From positions 1-51,707 of IMG/VR virus record IMGVR_UViG_3300034272_003143: a stretch of 51,707 nt of DNA. One strand, given 5' to 3'. Made by a program: the position numbers and the translations under genes. The DNA comes from a virus. Under the pieces are notes generated by a model. That model saw only the letters and a list, made by a program, of their open reading frames with translations, searched no databases and had not been told where the DNA came from. This document shows positions 16,769 to 27,359 of the stretch, piece after piece. The number at the start of each line of letters is the position of its first letter. The stretch's first letter is position 1.

Positions 16769-19700
16769 ATGGCCGTACGGATCGTTCTCAAGCGTTCAAG
16801 CATCCCGAACAAGCGCCCTAACGCGGATCTACTGGATCCAGGCGAACTTGCTCTTAATACAAACGCTCTCACTCCAGGCCTGTTTTTCGAAGCGGACAAC
16901 AATTCGATTGTCAAGGTTGGTCCGACCGCGGTCGGTGAGAATCCCCCAACATTAACGCCCTCTCTCGGCGAAACTTACTACGACACCGCAAATAACAGTT
17001 TGAGTGTTGGGACAATTGATCCCGAGACCGCGGCTCAGGTGTGGAAAGAGGTTTCGGCCCCATACCTCGGAGGCACAAACGGATACGTGGTGTTTGTTGC
17101 GCCCGAATTCCCCACTTCTTCCGACGCCATCAAGAATGACGGTCAATCGAGTCCTTTCCGCAGCTTAAACCGCGCTGTCATCGAAATCGCAAAGCAGTCA
17201 ATTGCGACTCAGAACGAAAGCGACGCTGGGAAAAACAATCGATTCACCATTGTGGTCTCCAACGGGATCTGTCCCGTCTACAATGGTCCTGGCCTTCCCC
17301 TTCCAGTAGACACAAACGCGGACAATATCCCAGAATTCAATGTGGTTTTTGAGGGCAATTCTGCAAATTTGCCGGACGTTCTCAATCTACAACAATTCAA
17401 CCCAGAAACGGGTGGTCTTCTCGTGCCACGCGGAACGAGCATCATTGGCACAGACCTACGTAAAGTAGAACTCCGCCCCTCTTACGTACCGACATACAAA
17501 AACCCTTCAACTGGCCAAGGAAGCAACCAGCCCATTACGTCGATTCTGAAATGGACCGGAAATTCCTACGTCTCTAGTTTTACAGTACGAGACAAGAGAT
17601 CTCTTGTTAGCATCTCCGAGTTTACAGTAGGACCAGCTGGAGAAGGCGTATTTGTATCAAGTCGCCCGCACTGTTTCAACTTCAATGATCGAGTTTTCTT
17701 CAGTTTCGCGCCAGGAACCAATACTACACCTTTGTCGCCTAACAGCGCGAGTATTTTAAGCGGATATTATTTCGTCAAGCCGCTTGGTGTTGACACCTTT
17801 GAGCTTTCATTCACAGATCTCACTGGTGAACCAAACTATGTTGAGCGCTCACAACTTCCAGCTTCTTCACAAGGCCTTGGATATTTGGCTGAGTGCTATT
17901 GGCAACCATACTCCCACCACCGCCTGCGCTCGATTTACTCGGCTTCGAAAGCAGAACTCGACGAGTTTTACACCAAAGTTCAATTGGCCTTCCCCGAGTT
18001 TTTCCTTGGAAGCATCAATCAAGCTGAAGTTGTTAATCCAGGCGAAACTGAAATTGTAGGACCAGTCCCTAATTCGTTGCTCGATTCTTTCAAAGCAAAT
18101 ACGACAGACAACTCTTCCCCGTACGTGCAAAATGTCTCAGTTCGTTCTAACTATGGACTGTGTGGTTTAGAGAATGACGGTCTGATCACAAGTGGTTTCC
18201 GTTCGGCTTTGGGAATGGCGTTCACCGTGGCGTCAATTCAAAATGATCCCTCGGCGTATGAAATTTACACGACGGTTCAAGATCCGGCTACTTTGAAGCG
18301 AATTACTGATTGGTTTCCGCTTCAATATGCAACTTGGGCCACTCTTCCCTCCGCGCAACGTCCTGCAAATCAATCGCTGGTCCCAATTGAAGCGCAAATT
18401 GAATTGCTCAATGCGACGGACATCATTAACATCCGTTACTACTACTCGACTCTGAAATCCAATGATGGCAAGTCTTTCGGTATTCCCGACTTTGACAATG
18501 ACTTCCGTCACTTCGCAGTCAGGGCAACTAATAATGCGTATATCCAAGTAGAGACCGGGTGGACGATCGGCTGCGCCGTTGGCTTCTGGTCGACGTTTGG
18601 TGGAAGTGTAACGGCTGAAAACTGCGCAAGTAATTTTGGTTCGAATGCGCTTCGATCGGAAGGATTTACGGGAATTGGCGGCGTTAGCAGTTTTGCTGAT
18701 CCAGCGGACAGTGGATTTACATTCGGTGGCATTCGTATGCCTCAGATTGTTCTTCCAAGTGACACAACTCCAAAACTTACTTTAGAACTGGGAGCAAATA
18801 TCCTTTCAGTTATCAATCAAGCAAATGGTGTTCAGGAAATTACAATTGGCAGCGGATTTCTTCCAGTAAACATTTTGCCATTCTCCTTGGAGCCAGGGAC
18901 TGCAGTTTATTCGCAGCTTGGAAGCATTGAATTTCGGGCTTTCTTTGTGAAAGATAAAACTGTGAAGTTTTTGGAGAATGGCGAAGCCGTTTTGTACGTA
19001 CGCTCAATTGACTCAACATTCCCTCTAGGCAACTTGAGCACAATTCCTCAAATGAAGAATTGGACTCCTCCATTCATCAAAAGGTGGAATGACCCACGGT
19101 CAATTGGCGAAACTGCATACTCACTCATTCTTGAGAACTCGCAGGCAACCCACAGAAATCCACAGTTGGGCAGCGTTCTTCGTTTGAACCAAAACAATGC
19201 TCTTGCCTCATCTCTTCTTCGTCCGAATGTCCAATTTGACCCAGGTCCTAATGGCGGATGGGGCAAAGTATTTAGCGTGGCCATTGCAGATAGCGAAGTA
19301 AGTGGAATTGCTCCGCAATACAATGAAGTCTTGCTAAATCGAAATAGTAGCAATACTTATTTTGTAAGCCTTATTTTGTGCGATTCTGGGCGGCCGTGGA
19401 TTGAGGAAAAGAACACGGCACACGGTGAGTATGTAACTTACAACAACAGGAACTGGTACGCAGCATCAAACGATGAGTGGAGTTCAATCTACTACACTGC
19501 TGAAGGCGCAGTGACCGGGGGCATAAAATTGCCACCCACAAACTTTGACTCATCTTATGCTGTAACATACTGCATTGAAAATCAAGAACCTGTTGAAGAT
19601 GCTTATCAAGGGGAGTATGCACCAGATTCATTGATTTCACTGTATCCAAATGGCACTTATTTTAGGGGATCACAGCCAAATCGCGACAACTATGGATTTG

Positions 19701-22492
19701 ATTTCGTTGCCAACATCGATAACGGAACGCCTGACTTTGGCTTGTTGCGCCATAATGTGTCCACGGGTCTATCGTTTACTCCCGAGGAAGAAATCAAGCC
19801 AGAAACCACGGTAATTCGCCTCACATCTGTCGCCAACATTCCCAATCCGCTCACCAATTTTGTGGTGATGAGCATCACTGACGGAACCGCTGGTAGAAAG
19901 GAATTTGTTCAAGTACTTAAGGTAGACACCCCCAACCTTTCAATCACGGTCATTCGAGGAGTTTATGACACTCTACAGACTTCTTCTTGGCCTTTGAGCG
20001 GCACAGTGCTGTATCTTCAAAAAGCCGCTGATGAAGTGTTGGCCTCAGACTACGACTTTGATTGGTCACCTAGCAAATCAGCGATGATTCGCTTCCTCGA
20101 GGTGATGGGATACCCAATCGCGGACATTCAAAAAGTCCTGAGTCCCAAGGCCGCTTCTAGGCGCTCGCTCACCCTGAGTGGAATTTCTGCTTCGCCTAAA
20201 GACGGCTTTGCCTTGGCAACTGGGCCATGGCCATTTGAGTTTAGTACTTCATCTCAGACCGACGCTCTTTCACACGGCTTTCATAGTGTTGGCCGTCTTA
20301 ATTACGCAAAAGGCCTTCCAAAATACCTAAAGTCGGAAATCTCTACAAAACAATACTACGATTTCCTGTCTACTCAAATTTGGTCAGGCGCTGGTTCCAT
20401 CACCGGCGGCGACGAACTCGGAAACCTGCCCACATCGGGAGTTTACACTCAAACCGCCACTGGCCGACCCTACGGTACATACACCTCTTCAATCACTGAC
20501 TACAGCCGCACCGGCCCTACTTCTGGAAGCAGCGATGGTGGTGGTGGTGGTACCGGTGATGGTACCGTGCAAGCCGTATACACTGGTGAAGGTTTAGTTG
20601 GTGGGCCGATCACAATTCAGGGAACGATCTCCCTTCTTCCCCCTGTTGACGATAAAATCGGTGGTGTTAAAGCCGGCAAAAACATTCAGATCCAGACAGA
20701 CGGGACAATTGATGCGACTGGTGGAACCGTTGAGTCCATTGATTTCACAACAGGTCTGGCGGTGTTCTCTAATGACCAAAATGGGGGAACAATCACCACT
20801 TCAGGTACAGTAGCACTCAAAGTCGCCACTGACACTGAAATTGGTGGGATTATCCCGGGAATTGGTTTCGAGTTCGATCCTGATACCGGTGTAACCGATC
20901 TTAAAATCACATCGGATCTCAACGGGCAGAGCAAGGATACTGCCATCAGCCAGTTTGCCGCTAACATTCTAGACAAGAGCATTGAGGCCCTCACTGGTGC
21001 CAACGTTCTCGCTGGAACTTACGACGCTCGAGCTGGACAAATTGTCAGTGTCACTCCGATCGGCGCATCGAAGGGATTTGTGATCGGGCAGACTCCTCCG
21101 CCCCCATCTATCTCAATCGATAACTACTATTTGATCGTCACGGTTGGCGGCCCGAATCCCAAACCTCCCCTTCCCCCAGGTTTTGCGGGAGCAGGCGATT
21201 GGTTCATTTGCCAGGCGGAGGCGGGTGTCAATCCGGCGTGGATTCTGATTGATTTTGAGAATATTTCCGCGGCCGCTGACAACATCTCAGTGAGGCTGAT
21301 CCCAGGGATCGACACCGCGGGTAACGTTCAGTCGGCACTTGAAGCCATCGAGCTCCAAGTTCAGGACAGGATCGAATTTGCCGCAGTCGATCCCACCACA
21401 GGAAATGACGCTCTCAATGTTTCAATCAGCGCGCCAGTCCCAACCTCAAATGACGGAACAACACTGAGCCTGAGCCTCAAAACCGCAAGCGAAACTGATT
21501 GGGGAGCAACCAAGCTCACCTCAGACTTCACTGGAACTTCAAAGTCACTCGCACTGACCCAATTTGCTGCGAATCAGCTCAACACAAAAGTTGATGCCCT
21601 CACCGGATCTAACGTTTTGGCCGGTACCTACAGCGCGTTGAATGGTACTGTTCTTACAGTCACACCTGCTGGTTCTCCTTATCTGACGGTTGGACAGAAT
21701 TGTCCGCCTGCAGACCAGGTTCCGGACAACTACTACGTTCTTGTGACGAAATCAGGAACACAGGGTCCTCCCGGAGCCGTGGTTCCTTCGACCGGAATTC
21801 AGTCCAGCGACTGGTTTATCGTACAGCGAGATGGCGCCACGCCAACTTGGATAACGATTGACTTTGAGAATGACCGTACAGTCACGGCAAGTCAAGTCAT
21901 TCTCCAACCTTCCATTCCTGGCCTCAACTCAGGAAATGTTCAAGGGGCACTTCAGGAGCTCGAAACGAAAGCCGAACAGTCAATCTACGATATCGTTTCT
22001 TCGACCTCGAACACAAGCGGAATTCGCGTTCAAAACTCTGCCGAGACTCCACAAGGTCGAACAACGACTCTGAGCCTACTTCCTGCCACTGGTTCGGACT
22101 TGGGAGGAGTCTTTGTTATTCCCGGCACAGGCCTCAATCTCTCGCCATCAAATGGAGCTTTGGGTCTGTCTATTGCGACAACAAATCTACTTGGTGGCAT
22201 CAAAGTTGGTGGTGGCCTTGATATAGCGGCCGACGGAACCCTCTCAGTTGCTGGTTTGGGCGGAATTCGCGTTCTTGACGATCTGTCTTCTAAGTTTGAT
22301 GGTATCACAACCCAATTCACTTTGTCTTTGGTTGGAACCCCCTTCACCCCAATCGCTTCTCAATACGTTCTTATCGTGGTCGGTGGTGTTGTCCAAGGAA
22401 CACCCACAAACTACTCTGTTACCGGTACCACAATTACCTTTACATCTCCCCCTCCTTCAGGTGCCAGCTTCTACGGCATCACCCTCGGGTAA
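16769..22492 (+). CDS. Giant modular tail fibre / virion structural protein
   Basis: 1907 residues. N-terminal docking type (LLDPGELALNTNALTPGLFF) shared with 22542-24035. Residues about 105-560 resemble a right-handed beta-helix structural protein of cyanophages (SPFRSLNRAVIEIAKQS; LLVPRGTSIIGTDLRKVELR). A long unassigned beta-rich region follows to about 1240, then a Gly-rich linker (DGGGGGTGDG), repeats of the type IGGVKAGKNIQIQTDGTI, and two copies of the GTYDA module (about 1405-1500 and 1610-1700). The tip ends VLIVVGGVVQGTPTNYSV to ASFYGITLG, the same C-terminal module as in four other genes here. Its stop codon lies inside a GGGTAAAAC element. A central baseplate-attached fibre is plausible. 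Confidence 0.88.
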   Translation: MAVRIVLKRSSIPNKRPNADLLDPGELALNTNALTPGLFFEADNNSIVKVGPTAVGENPPTLTPSLGETYYDTANNSLSVGTIDPETAAQVWKEVSAPYLGGTNGYVVFVAPEFPTSSDAIKNDGQSSPFRSLNRAVIEIAKQSIATQNESDAGKNNRFTIVVSNGICPVYNGPGLPLPVDTNADNIPEFNVVFEGNSANLPDVLNLQQFNPETGGLLVPRGTSIIGTDLRKVELRPSYVPTYKNPSTGQGSNQPITSILKWTGNSYVSSFTVRDKRSLVSISEFTVGPAGEGVFVSSRPHCFNFNDRVFFSFAPGTNTTPLSPNSASILSGYYFVKPLGVDTFELSFTDLTGEPNYVERSQLPASSQGLGYLAECYWQPYSHHRLRSIYSASKAELDEFYTKVQLAFPEFFLGSINQAEVVNPGETEIVGPVPNSLLDSFKANTTDNSSPYVQNVSVRSNYGLCGLENDGLITSGFRSALGMAFTVASIQNDPSAYEIYTTVQDPATLKRITDWFPLQYATWATLPSAQRPANQSLVPIEAQIELLNATDIINIRYYYSTLKSNDGKSFGIPDFDNDFRHFAVRATNNAYIQVETGWTIGCAVGFWSTFGGSVTAENCASNFGSNALRSEGFTGIGGVSSFADPADSGFTFGGIRMPQIVLPSDTTPKLTLELGANILSVINQANGVQEITIGSGFLPVNILPFSLEPGTAVYSQLGSIEFRAFFVKDKTVKFLENGEAVLYVRSIDSTFPLGNLSTIPQMKNWTPPFIKRWNDPRSIGETAYSLILENSQATHRNPQLGSVLRLNQNNALASSLLRPNVQFDPGPNGGWGKVFSVAIADSEVSGIAPQYNEVLLNRNSSNTYFVSLILCDSGRPWIEEKNTAHGEYVTYNNRNWYAASNDEWSSIYYTAEGAVTGGIKLPPTNFDSSYAVTYCIENQEPVEDAYQGEYAPDSLISLYPNGTYFRGSQPNRDNYGFDFVANIDNGTPDFGLLRHNVSTGLSFTPEEEIKPETTVIRLTSVANIPNPLTNFVVMSITDGTAGRKEFVQVLKVDTPNLSITVIRGVYDTLQTSSWPLSGTVLYLQKAADEVLASDYDFDWSPSKSAMIRFLEVMGYPIADIQKVLSPKAASRRSLTLSGISASPKDGFALATGPWPFEFSTSSQTDALSHGFHSVGRLNYAKGLPKYLKSEISTKQYYDFLSTQIWSGAGSITGGDELGNLPTSGVYTQTATGRPYGTYTSSITDYSRTGPTSGSSDGGGGGTGDGTVQAVYTGEGLVGGPITIQGTISLLPPVDDKIGGVKAGKNIQIQTDGTIDATGGTVESIDFTTGLAVFSNDQNGGTITTSGTVALKVATDTEIGGIIPGIGFEFDPDTGVTDLKITSDLNGQSKDTAISQFAANILDKSIEALTGANVLAGTYDARAGQIVSVTPIGASKGFVIGQTPPPPSISIDNYYLIVTVGGPNPKPPLPPGFAGAGDWFICQAEAGVNPAWILIDFENISAAADNISVRLIPGIDTAGNVQSALEAIELQVQDRIEFAAVDPTTGNDALNVSISAPVPTSNDGTTLSLSLKTASETDWGATKLTSDFTGTSKSLALTQFAANQLNTKVDALTGSNVLAGTYSALNGTVLTVTPAGSPYLTVGQNCPPADQVPDNYYVLVTKSGTQGPPGAVVPSTGIQSSDWFIVQRDGATPTWITIDFENDRTVTASQVILQPSIPGLNSGNVQGALQELETKAEQSIYDIVSSTSNTSGIRVQNSAETPQGRTTTLSLLPATGSDLGGVFVIPGTGLNLSPSNGALGLSIATTNLLGGIKVGGGLDIAADGTLSVAGLGGIRVLDDLSSKFDGITTQFTLSLVGTPFTPIASQYVLIVVGGVVQGTPTNYSVTGTTITFTSPPPSGASFYGITLG

Positions 22493-22495
22493 AAC
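22487..22495 (+). promoter_or_regulatory. GGGTAAAAC element 6
   Basis: Contains the TAA stop of the giant fibre gene; next ATG 55 bases on. Confidence 0.7.
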
Positions 22496-22541
22496 TAGTT
22501 CAAATGTGATCTCCCTTCGGGGTTAGCGAATAAGTAATTCC

Positions 22542-24035
22542 ATGGCCGTATCTGCTACCCAGATTCAACTCCTTCGGTCGTCAATCCCTAACTGCCGCCC
22601 TGACCCGACCCAACTGCTGCCGGGTCAGCCTGCTGTAAACACGGATGCCGCCCAACCCGGACTTTTCTTCAAGGACACGAACGGTGGACTTGTCAAAGCT
22701 GGTCCGTGCACAGTAAGTGCTGTCGCTCCAAATGTTTCCCCAGCAGGATTTCCTGGTAATACTAAGGGAGAATTTTGGTTTAACGTTAATGAGCAACGTC
22801 TCTACGTTTGGACTGGAGCGGCGTGGGTTCGTTCCGACCCGTCTGAGATTGGCTTCACCAAAGTCATCATTCAAACCACTCCCCCTGATTTGGACATCTA
22901 TCCAAACGGTGCACTGTGGTGGAACGACTACAACGGGGAGATGTACGTTCTGTACGAAGACCCGAACAATCGCCAGTGGGTGCAAGTTGGCGCAGGTGGC
23001 TCAGCAGGTAGCGGTGCAGTAATCATCTCCGATCAGCAGCCTGACCCAGCTATCACGGCCGCTGGAACACTTTGGTGGAATGACTCCACCGGATCCTTGT
23101 TCGTTCTCTACAACGATGGTGGACCTACACGGCTTTGGATCCAAATCGCCGGCGCTGGCGCAATCAATGCCGGACAAGGCGGGTCCGTGTCGAAGATCGA
23201 CACGGGAACTGGTCTCACAACCCTAAATGGTCAACCAATCACCACTCAAGGCACACTTATCCTTAAGCCAGCCTCTGCCAACGAAATTGGTGGTGTGAAG
23301 CCAGGGATCAATGTCACAATCGATCCGGACGGAACAATTAATATGGCTGGCCCCGGAACGGGCACAGTATCTCAAATTCAGACTGGCCCCGGTATCACCG
23401 GCGGTCCAATCACCACAACTGGCACCATCGGTCTTGCCTCAGCCACTTCAAGTCAAATCGGTGGAGTGAAGCCTGGGGCTGGCACTGGGGTCACGGGCGG
23501 CGGCGCTCTCTTCATCGAGGCTGCAACACCTTCTTCGATTGGTGGAGTGATCGTTGGTACGGGCCTGAACGTCTCGTCAAGCGGTGTATTGGCCGTTGAC
23601 CCCGTTCCTCCTGGTTTCCTCCCCGCTGGAACCGTCCAGTGGTATGCCGGCCAAACTGCACCAGCTGGCTGGTTCTATTGCAATGGCGCAGTATTTGACA
23701 CGGCGACATACCCAGCACTTTATGCCGCTATTGGGCGGATTTATACGGGCATTGCCATTCCTTCAACGCAGTTCCAAGTCCCAGATCTTCGTGGTCAGTT
23801 CCTCCGTGGTTGGGACAACCGTTCTTCCGGAGGTACAGATAGCGGACGAGTTTTTGGTTCGTACCAGAATGACGAGTTCAAGAGCCACACTCACACCTAC
23901 ACGGACAACCTAGCCCCAGGTTTTGGTCTGACATTCACAGGTAACTCTGCAGCTCAAGACAATACAACCGGTGCAACTGGCGGCAGTGAGACCCGTCCGA
24001 AAAACTGCGCAATGCTTCCAATCATCAAAGTCTGA
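22542..24035 (+). CDS. Tail fibre with docking domain, LWWND modules and collar tip
   Basis: 497 residues. N-terminus [20 protein letters not shown] matches the docking type of 16769-22492. Then two LWWND modules ([34 protein letters not shown]), three IGGVKPG-type repeats, and a tail-collar domain ([40 protein letters not shown]) ending [18 protein letters not shown]. It opens the unit that also contains the next four fibres. The collar fold forms trimers in T4 short tail fibres; the receptor is unknown. Confidence 0.88.
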   Translation: MAVSATQIQLLRSSIPNCRPDPTQLLPGQPAVNTDAAQPGLFFKDTNGGLVKAGPCTVSAVAPNVSPAGFPGNTKGEFWFNVNEQRLYVWTGAAWVRSDPSEIGFTKVIIQTTPPDLDIYPNGALWWNDYNGEMYVLYEDPNNRQWVQVGAGGSAGSGAVIISDQQPDPAITAAGTLWWNDSTGSLFVLYNDGGPTRLWIQIAGAGAINAGQGGSVSKIDTGTGLTTLNGQPITTQGTLILKPASANEIGGVKPGINVTIDPDGTINMAGPGTGTVSQIQTGPGITGGPITTTGTIGLASATSSQIGGVKPGAGTGVTGGGALFIEAATPSSIGGVIVGTGLNVSSSGVLAVDPVPPGFLPAGTVQWYAGQTAPAGWFYCNGAVFDTATYPALYAAIGRIYTGIAIPSTQFQVPDLRGQFLRGWDNRSSGGTDSGRVFGSYQNDEFKSHTHTYTDNLAPGFGLTFTGNSAAQDNTTGATGGSETRPKNCAMLPIIKV

Positions 24036-24037
24036 CC

Positions 24038-25609
24038 ATGCTTCCAGATATCGTCTCTGCAGCGTACGTTTATAGTACGAATCAATCAGCTGTTCAGGTC
24101 ACTTATTCCGACTCTACATCCACAGTTGTCTATCCAAACCAATTTGAAAATCCTCGCACTCAGCAGCTTAACTCGTGGATTCGGGGCGGCGGGCAAATTT
24201 CTGCTTATGTCCCGCCTCCAACTCCAGTAGCGCAACCTCCCGCTTTTATCTCGCTTGCTATGGGGGCAAGTCAAGCGGGAGTCGGATACAATGACGCTCT
24301 CAATGAGTGGGTTGCTCTGACGGCATTCAATTTGGAGACTGATGGAACTTCAGTTGATCTAATTCCTAACCGCGCTTATGAAATCAGCCTCGCTATTGTT
24401 GCGAGTGACTACACTGGGACTGGCGCCGAAACTTTTGGCGTGGTGAACACTGCCAGCGGTCAGCCCATTTACAGTGATAATGCGGGTGCTGTCGTCACGG
24501 TGCCTTCCAGTTCAGGCGACAATTCTTCTGGCACACCAGTTAACACCTTTCTTTTCACCCCAACAAGCGCAATCTCCATCAGCGTGCGCTGTCTGAGCTC
24601 TACGGGTGAATCTTTGACAATCGTTGAGGGAGCTTCCACTTTCACTATCTGTGAAATTCTGAACGGTGGAATTTATGCCTCACAAAAAGGACCTCAGGGA
24701 CCAGCGGGTCCGATTGGTCCTGCCGGACCTGAAGGACCAGCCGGACCAGTTGGTCCCACAGGTTCGCAAGGATCGCAAGGCGTGCCAGGTCCCCAAGGTG
24801 TTCAAGGGCCGGCCGGTCAGCCTGGAACTGGTTTCTACTTCATGGGGACTGTTGCAACCCCAGGCGACCTTCCCACTTCAGCTGGTCAGGGAGACGCTTA
24901 TACAGTTGTGTCAACCAATACTCTTTGGATTTATAACGGCACTGTTTGGACCAATGCCGGCGTTGTTCAAGGACCGCAAGGTGTTGAGGGAGTTCAAGGC
25001 CCTGCGGGGCCCGCTGGAGCGACTGGCCCTGCTGGTCCCCAAGGGCCGAGCGGTTCCCCGGGATCCGCGGGACCGCAAGGATTGACCGGTCCTCAAGGTC
25101 CAATTGGACCGATGGGTCCCACTGGAGCGACAGGACCTCAGGGACCTGTTGGAGCCGCTGGACCCCAAGGTGCAACGGGACCTCAGGGGCCCGCGGGCCC
25201 TCCGGGTTCCGTCGCCAACGTCATCTCCGGATTGTGGACGGGCAACCTCAGCCAAGCGGGTGGAACGCCGGTGACGGTTTATACCGCGACTCTCCCGCCT
25301 GGAGCGACTGGTTTCAGCATCTTTGGTTCTCTTTGGTGGACATCGAATGATGGGTCATCATATGGTACCATGTATCCCGGTATTCAAATAACAAACTCCT
25401 CAAATGGTTACAACCAAGTCGTGTATGGCAGTCAAGCCAACTTCAGGGTCATTAACTATATGAACTACCCAACGACTGGGGTGACTATCGGTGGGAACTC
25501 TGGTCTCCCAGCTGCAGGACAATACGTAATTCAGTTTACTTATGCGGGTAACTACTACAATACCTCTCAAGCCCTGGGTAACTTTCAATACATGGTGACA
25601 TATTGGTAA
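24038..25609 (+). CDS. Collagen-like tail fibre
   Basis: 523 residues, starting two bases after the previous stop. The first 60 residues ([18 protein letters not shown]) resemble the starts of 26423-27358 and 27360-28271, so this is a third docking type. A jelly-roll-like region follows, then collagen triplets (about 219-265), the insert [20 protein letters not shown] to LWIYNGTVW, a second collagen stretch (about 310-392) and a C1q-like end ([19 protein letters not shown] to FQYMVTYW). Trimeric rod with adhesive tip. The last base of its stop codon is the first base of the next ATG. Confidence 0.88.
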   Translation: MLPDIVSAAYVYSTNQSAVQVTYSDSTSTVVYPNQFENPRTQQLNSWIRGGGQISAYVPPPTPVAQPPAFISLAMGASQAGVGYNDALNEWVALTAFNLETDGTSVDLIPNRAYEISLAIVASDYTGTGAETFGVVNTASGQPIYSDNAGAVVTVPSSSGDNSSGTPVNTFLFTPTSAISISVRCLSSTGESLTIVEGASTFTICEILNGGIYASQKGPQGPAGPIGPAGPEGPAGPVGPTGSQGSQGVPGPQGVQGPAGQPGTGFYFMGTVATPGDLPTSAGQGDAYTVVSTNTLWIYNGTVWTNAGVVQGPQGVEGVQGPAGPAGATGPAGPQGPSGSPGSAGPQGLTGPQGPIGPMGPTGATGPQGPVGAAGPQGATGPQGPAGPPGSVANVISGLWTGNLSQAGGTPVTVYTATLPPGATGFSIFGSLWWTSNDGSSYGTMYPGIQITNSSNGYNQVVYGSQANFRVINYMNYPTTGVTIGGNSGLPAAGQYVIQFTYAGNYYNTSQALGNFQYMVTYW

Positions 25610-26421
25610 TGGCCGTCATCCCCCAAAACCTCGGCGTTCCAACTGGGACCATATTGTGGTCAGCTGCACCGGAAGTCCCGGTCGGCTGGCTACTTTGTGA
25701 TGGAAGATCTGTAACAATTTTGGACTATCCGGAACTCGCCATCTATATTGGGAACACATACGGTGGTGATGGTATCACAACAATTGGCCTCCCTGATTTG
25801 GTCGGTCGTTTTGCCATGGGTTTTGGTGATCCCGGCCGTGATGTGTTTACGTATCAAAATGGTGTTAATAAAGAGCACCGCCATGGGATGAACGATACCC
25901 AAACTCACACCCATCGCGTAACCGATCCCGAACACGAGCACCCCACTTCCTCAGGTTCTCACATTCACACTACAACCTCTAACCACGCACATACTAATAC
26001 CACAAACCACATTCATGCCACGGCCTGGGGTGGGCCAAATAGCCTTAACTTTAAAGGTTTTATCACCCTCGACTACGCGTTTGCCCCTGGCGACTGTCGT
26101 TTTCAGACATATGCTCCTAATGACAACACCGTTTACCAGCATTGCGAGCGAGTTCCTCGAGAAGACTTTTTCTACACCGTTTACTTAGCAGTTGACGACC
26201 CAACTTTCACGAATTCCACAGGTAAGACTGGCATCACACAGGTGAATGCCAATGTTACTGGAACAACCGTTGAAATAGCTTTCACTGGAGTTACTTTGGC
26301 CACACAAGTCACTGGAATAACTCTACAGCCAGCTCAAACCGGGATGGTAGTTGACAACTTTGGCGTAGTTGGCGGTCCCCGACCAGAAAACATTGCCTTC
26401 CTGCCGATAATCCGAACCTAA
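25609..26421 (+). CDS. Collar-domain fibre with HxH needle
   Basis: 270 residues; ATG 25609 chosen by TAATG coupling (a TTG six bases upstream also keeps frame). Almost the whole protein is a tail-collar domain: VPVGWLLCDGRSVTILDYPE, GLPDLVGRFAMGFGDPG, and the end PRPENIAFLPIIRT. Between them are six HxH motifs (HRH, HTH, HEH, HIH, HAH, HIH) in about 50 residues. In T4 long tail fibre gp37 such motifs hold iron ions along a needle, so a metal-stabilised trimeric needle is likely. No docking domain is present, so it may join the end of the preceding fibre. Confidence 0.88.
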   Translation: MAVIPQNLGVPTGTILWSAAPEVPVGWLLCDGRSVTILDYPELAIYIGNTYGGDGITTIGLPDLVGRFAMGFGDPGRDVFTYQNGVNKEHRHGMNDTQTHTHRVTDPEHEHPTSSGSHIHTTTSNHAHTNTTNHIHATAWGGPNSLNFKGFITLDYAFAPGDCRFQTYAPNDNTVYQHCERVPREDFFYTVYLAVDDPTFTNSTGKTGITQVNANVTGTTVEIAFTGVTLATQVTGITLQPAQTGMVVDNFGVVGGPRPENIAFLPIIRT

Positions 26422-26422
26422 C

Positions 26423-27358
26423 ATGGCATATAACGTTCGCATCGTATCGGCGCGCTACGCCAACATGGAGAACACCCTGGTGTTTGTCCTGCTCGACACA
26501 GGTGAAGCGTGGCATGTGGTCCCCAACAACGGCTCAGGCCAAGCTAATGTCTTAGCCGCTTGGGTTCAAGGGGGCGGAAATATTGGGCCTTTTGTGCCCG
26601 TGGTCCCAGGCGGCACAGTTCCGGCTGGTTCTATGATTTGGTACGCATCCAGCAAAGTACTTGCCGGTTGGTTAACTTGTGATGGTGCCGCAGTTAAAAG
26701 GCTTCAATACCCTGCACTTTTTTCTGCTATCGGAGTCACTTTTGGTGCTGGCGACAGCTATTCAACTTTCAATCTTCCTGACCTGAGAAGTAAATTTATT
26801 AGAGGTTGGGGAGCGGTTAACTCTTTGGACCCAGGCAGGGTTTTCGGTTCCAGTCAAGAAAGCCTCGTTGGCAGACACCAACACACAATAACAGAGCTTG
26901 GCCATAACCATGGGGTCAATGACCCCGGCCACCTTCATGCCGTTAATGACCCTGGCCACACTCACGTTGGCGATGATCCTGGCCACACACATGCTGTGAC
27001 AGATCCTGGCCATGCGCACAGCATCAAGATGTACGAGGATAATTTGCTTTTTGGGGTTCAATCTGGTATCAACCCCGTGATCCTTTGCCCGTATTCCACG
27101 TATTTTGACGTTCCAGGTGGCATACCTAACTACGGCTCATACTCACCTTTTACTGATACAGCTTCTGCAAACTTAACCGTTGATCAAAGCTCTGCAAATC
27201 TTCAAACTGCAGTCGGTCAGGCAAATGTCTCTGACGAGCTAGATCCAACGTTTATCACAGTGAATCCGTCGGTGACAAATATAACTGAAACTGACTACGA
27301 AGGGGGTCCTGAGACCCGGCCTTACAACTTATCTTTGATCCCCTACATCAAGTACTGA
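26423..27358 (+). CDS. Collar-domain fibre with tandem HxH repeats
   Basis: 311 residues. N-terminal docking segment (LDTGEAWHVVPNNG to VQGGGNIGPFVPV) of the same type as 24038 and 27360. The collar domain follows (VLAGWLTCDGAAVKRLQYPA, NLPDLRSKFIRGWGAV). Six HxH motifs, five of them in a regular nine-residue repeat (GHNHGVNDP, GHLHAVNDP, GHTHVGDDP, GHTHAVTDP, GHAHS), predict a metal-binding needle. The end GPETRPYNLSLIPYIKY is the usual collar close. One base separates it from its neighbours on both sides. Confidence 0.9.
   Translation: MAYNVRIVSARYANMENTLVFVLLDTGEAWHVVPNNGSGQANVLAAWVQGGGNIGPFVPVVPGGTVPAGSMIWYASSKVLAGWLTCDGAAVKRLQYPALFSAIGVTFGAGDSYSTFNLPDLRSKFIRGWGAVNSLDPGRVFGSSQESLVGRHQHTITELGHNHGVNDPGHLHAVNDPGHTHVGDDPGHTHAVTDPGHAHSIKMYEDNLLFGVQSGINPVILCPYSTYFDVPGGIPNYGSYSPFTDTASANLTVDQSSANLQTAVGQANVSDELDPTFITVNPSVTNITETDYEGGPETRPYNLSLIPYIKY
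26900..27022 (+). repeat. 27-base tandem repeat coding the HxH needle
   Basis: Five diverged 27-base units, beginning at 26900, 26927, 26954, 26981 and 27008, each coding GHxH plus five residues ending in DP. The last unit is partial. The strict 27-base spacing suggests growth by unequal recombination. Confidence 0.75.
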
Positions 27359-27359
27359 T

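Noticed and set aside
22513-22522. CCC-TTCG-GGG hairpin after the giant fibre gene
   Set aside because: Only three base pairs with a TTCG loop and no T-run; too weak to list as a terminator.
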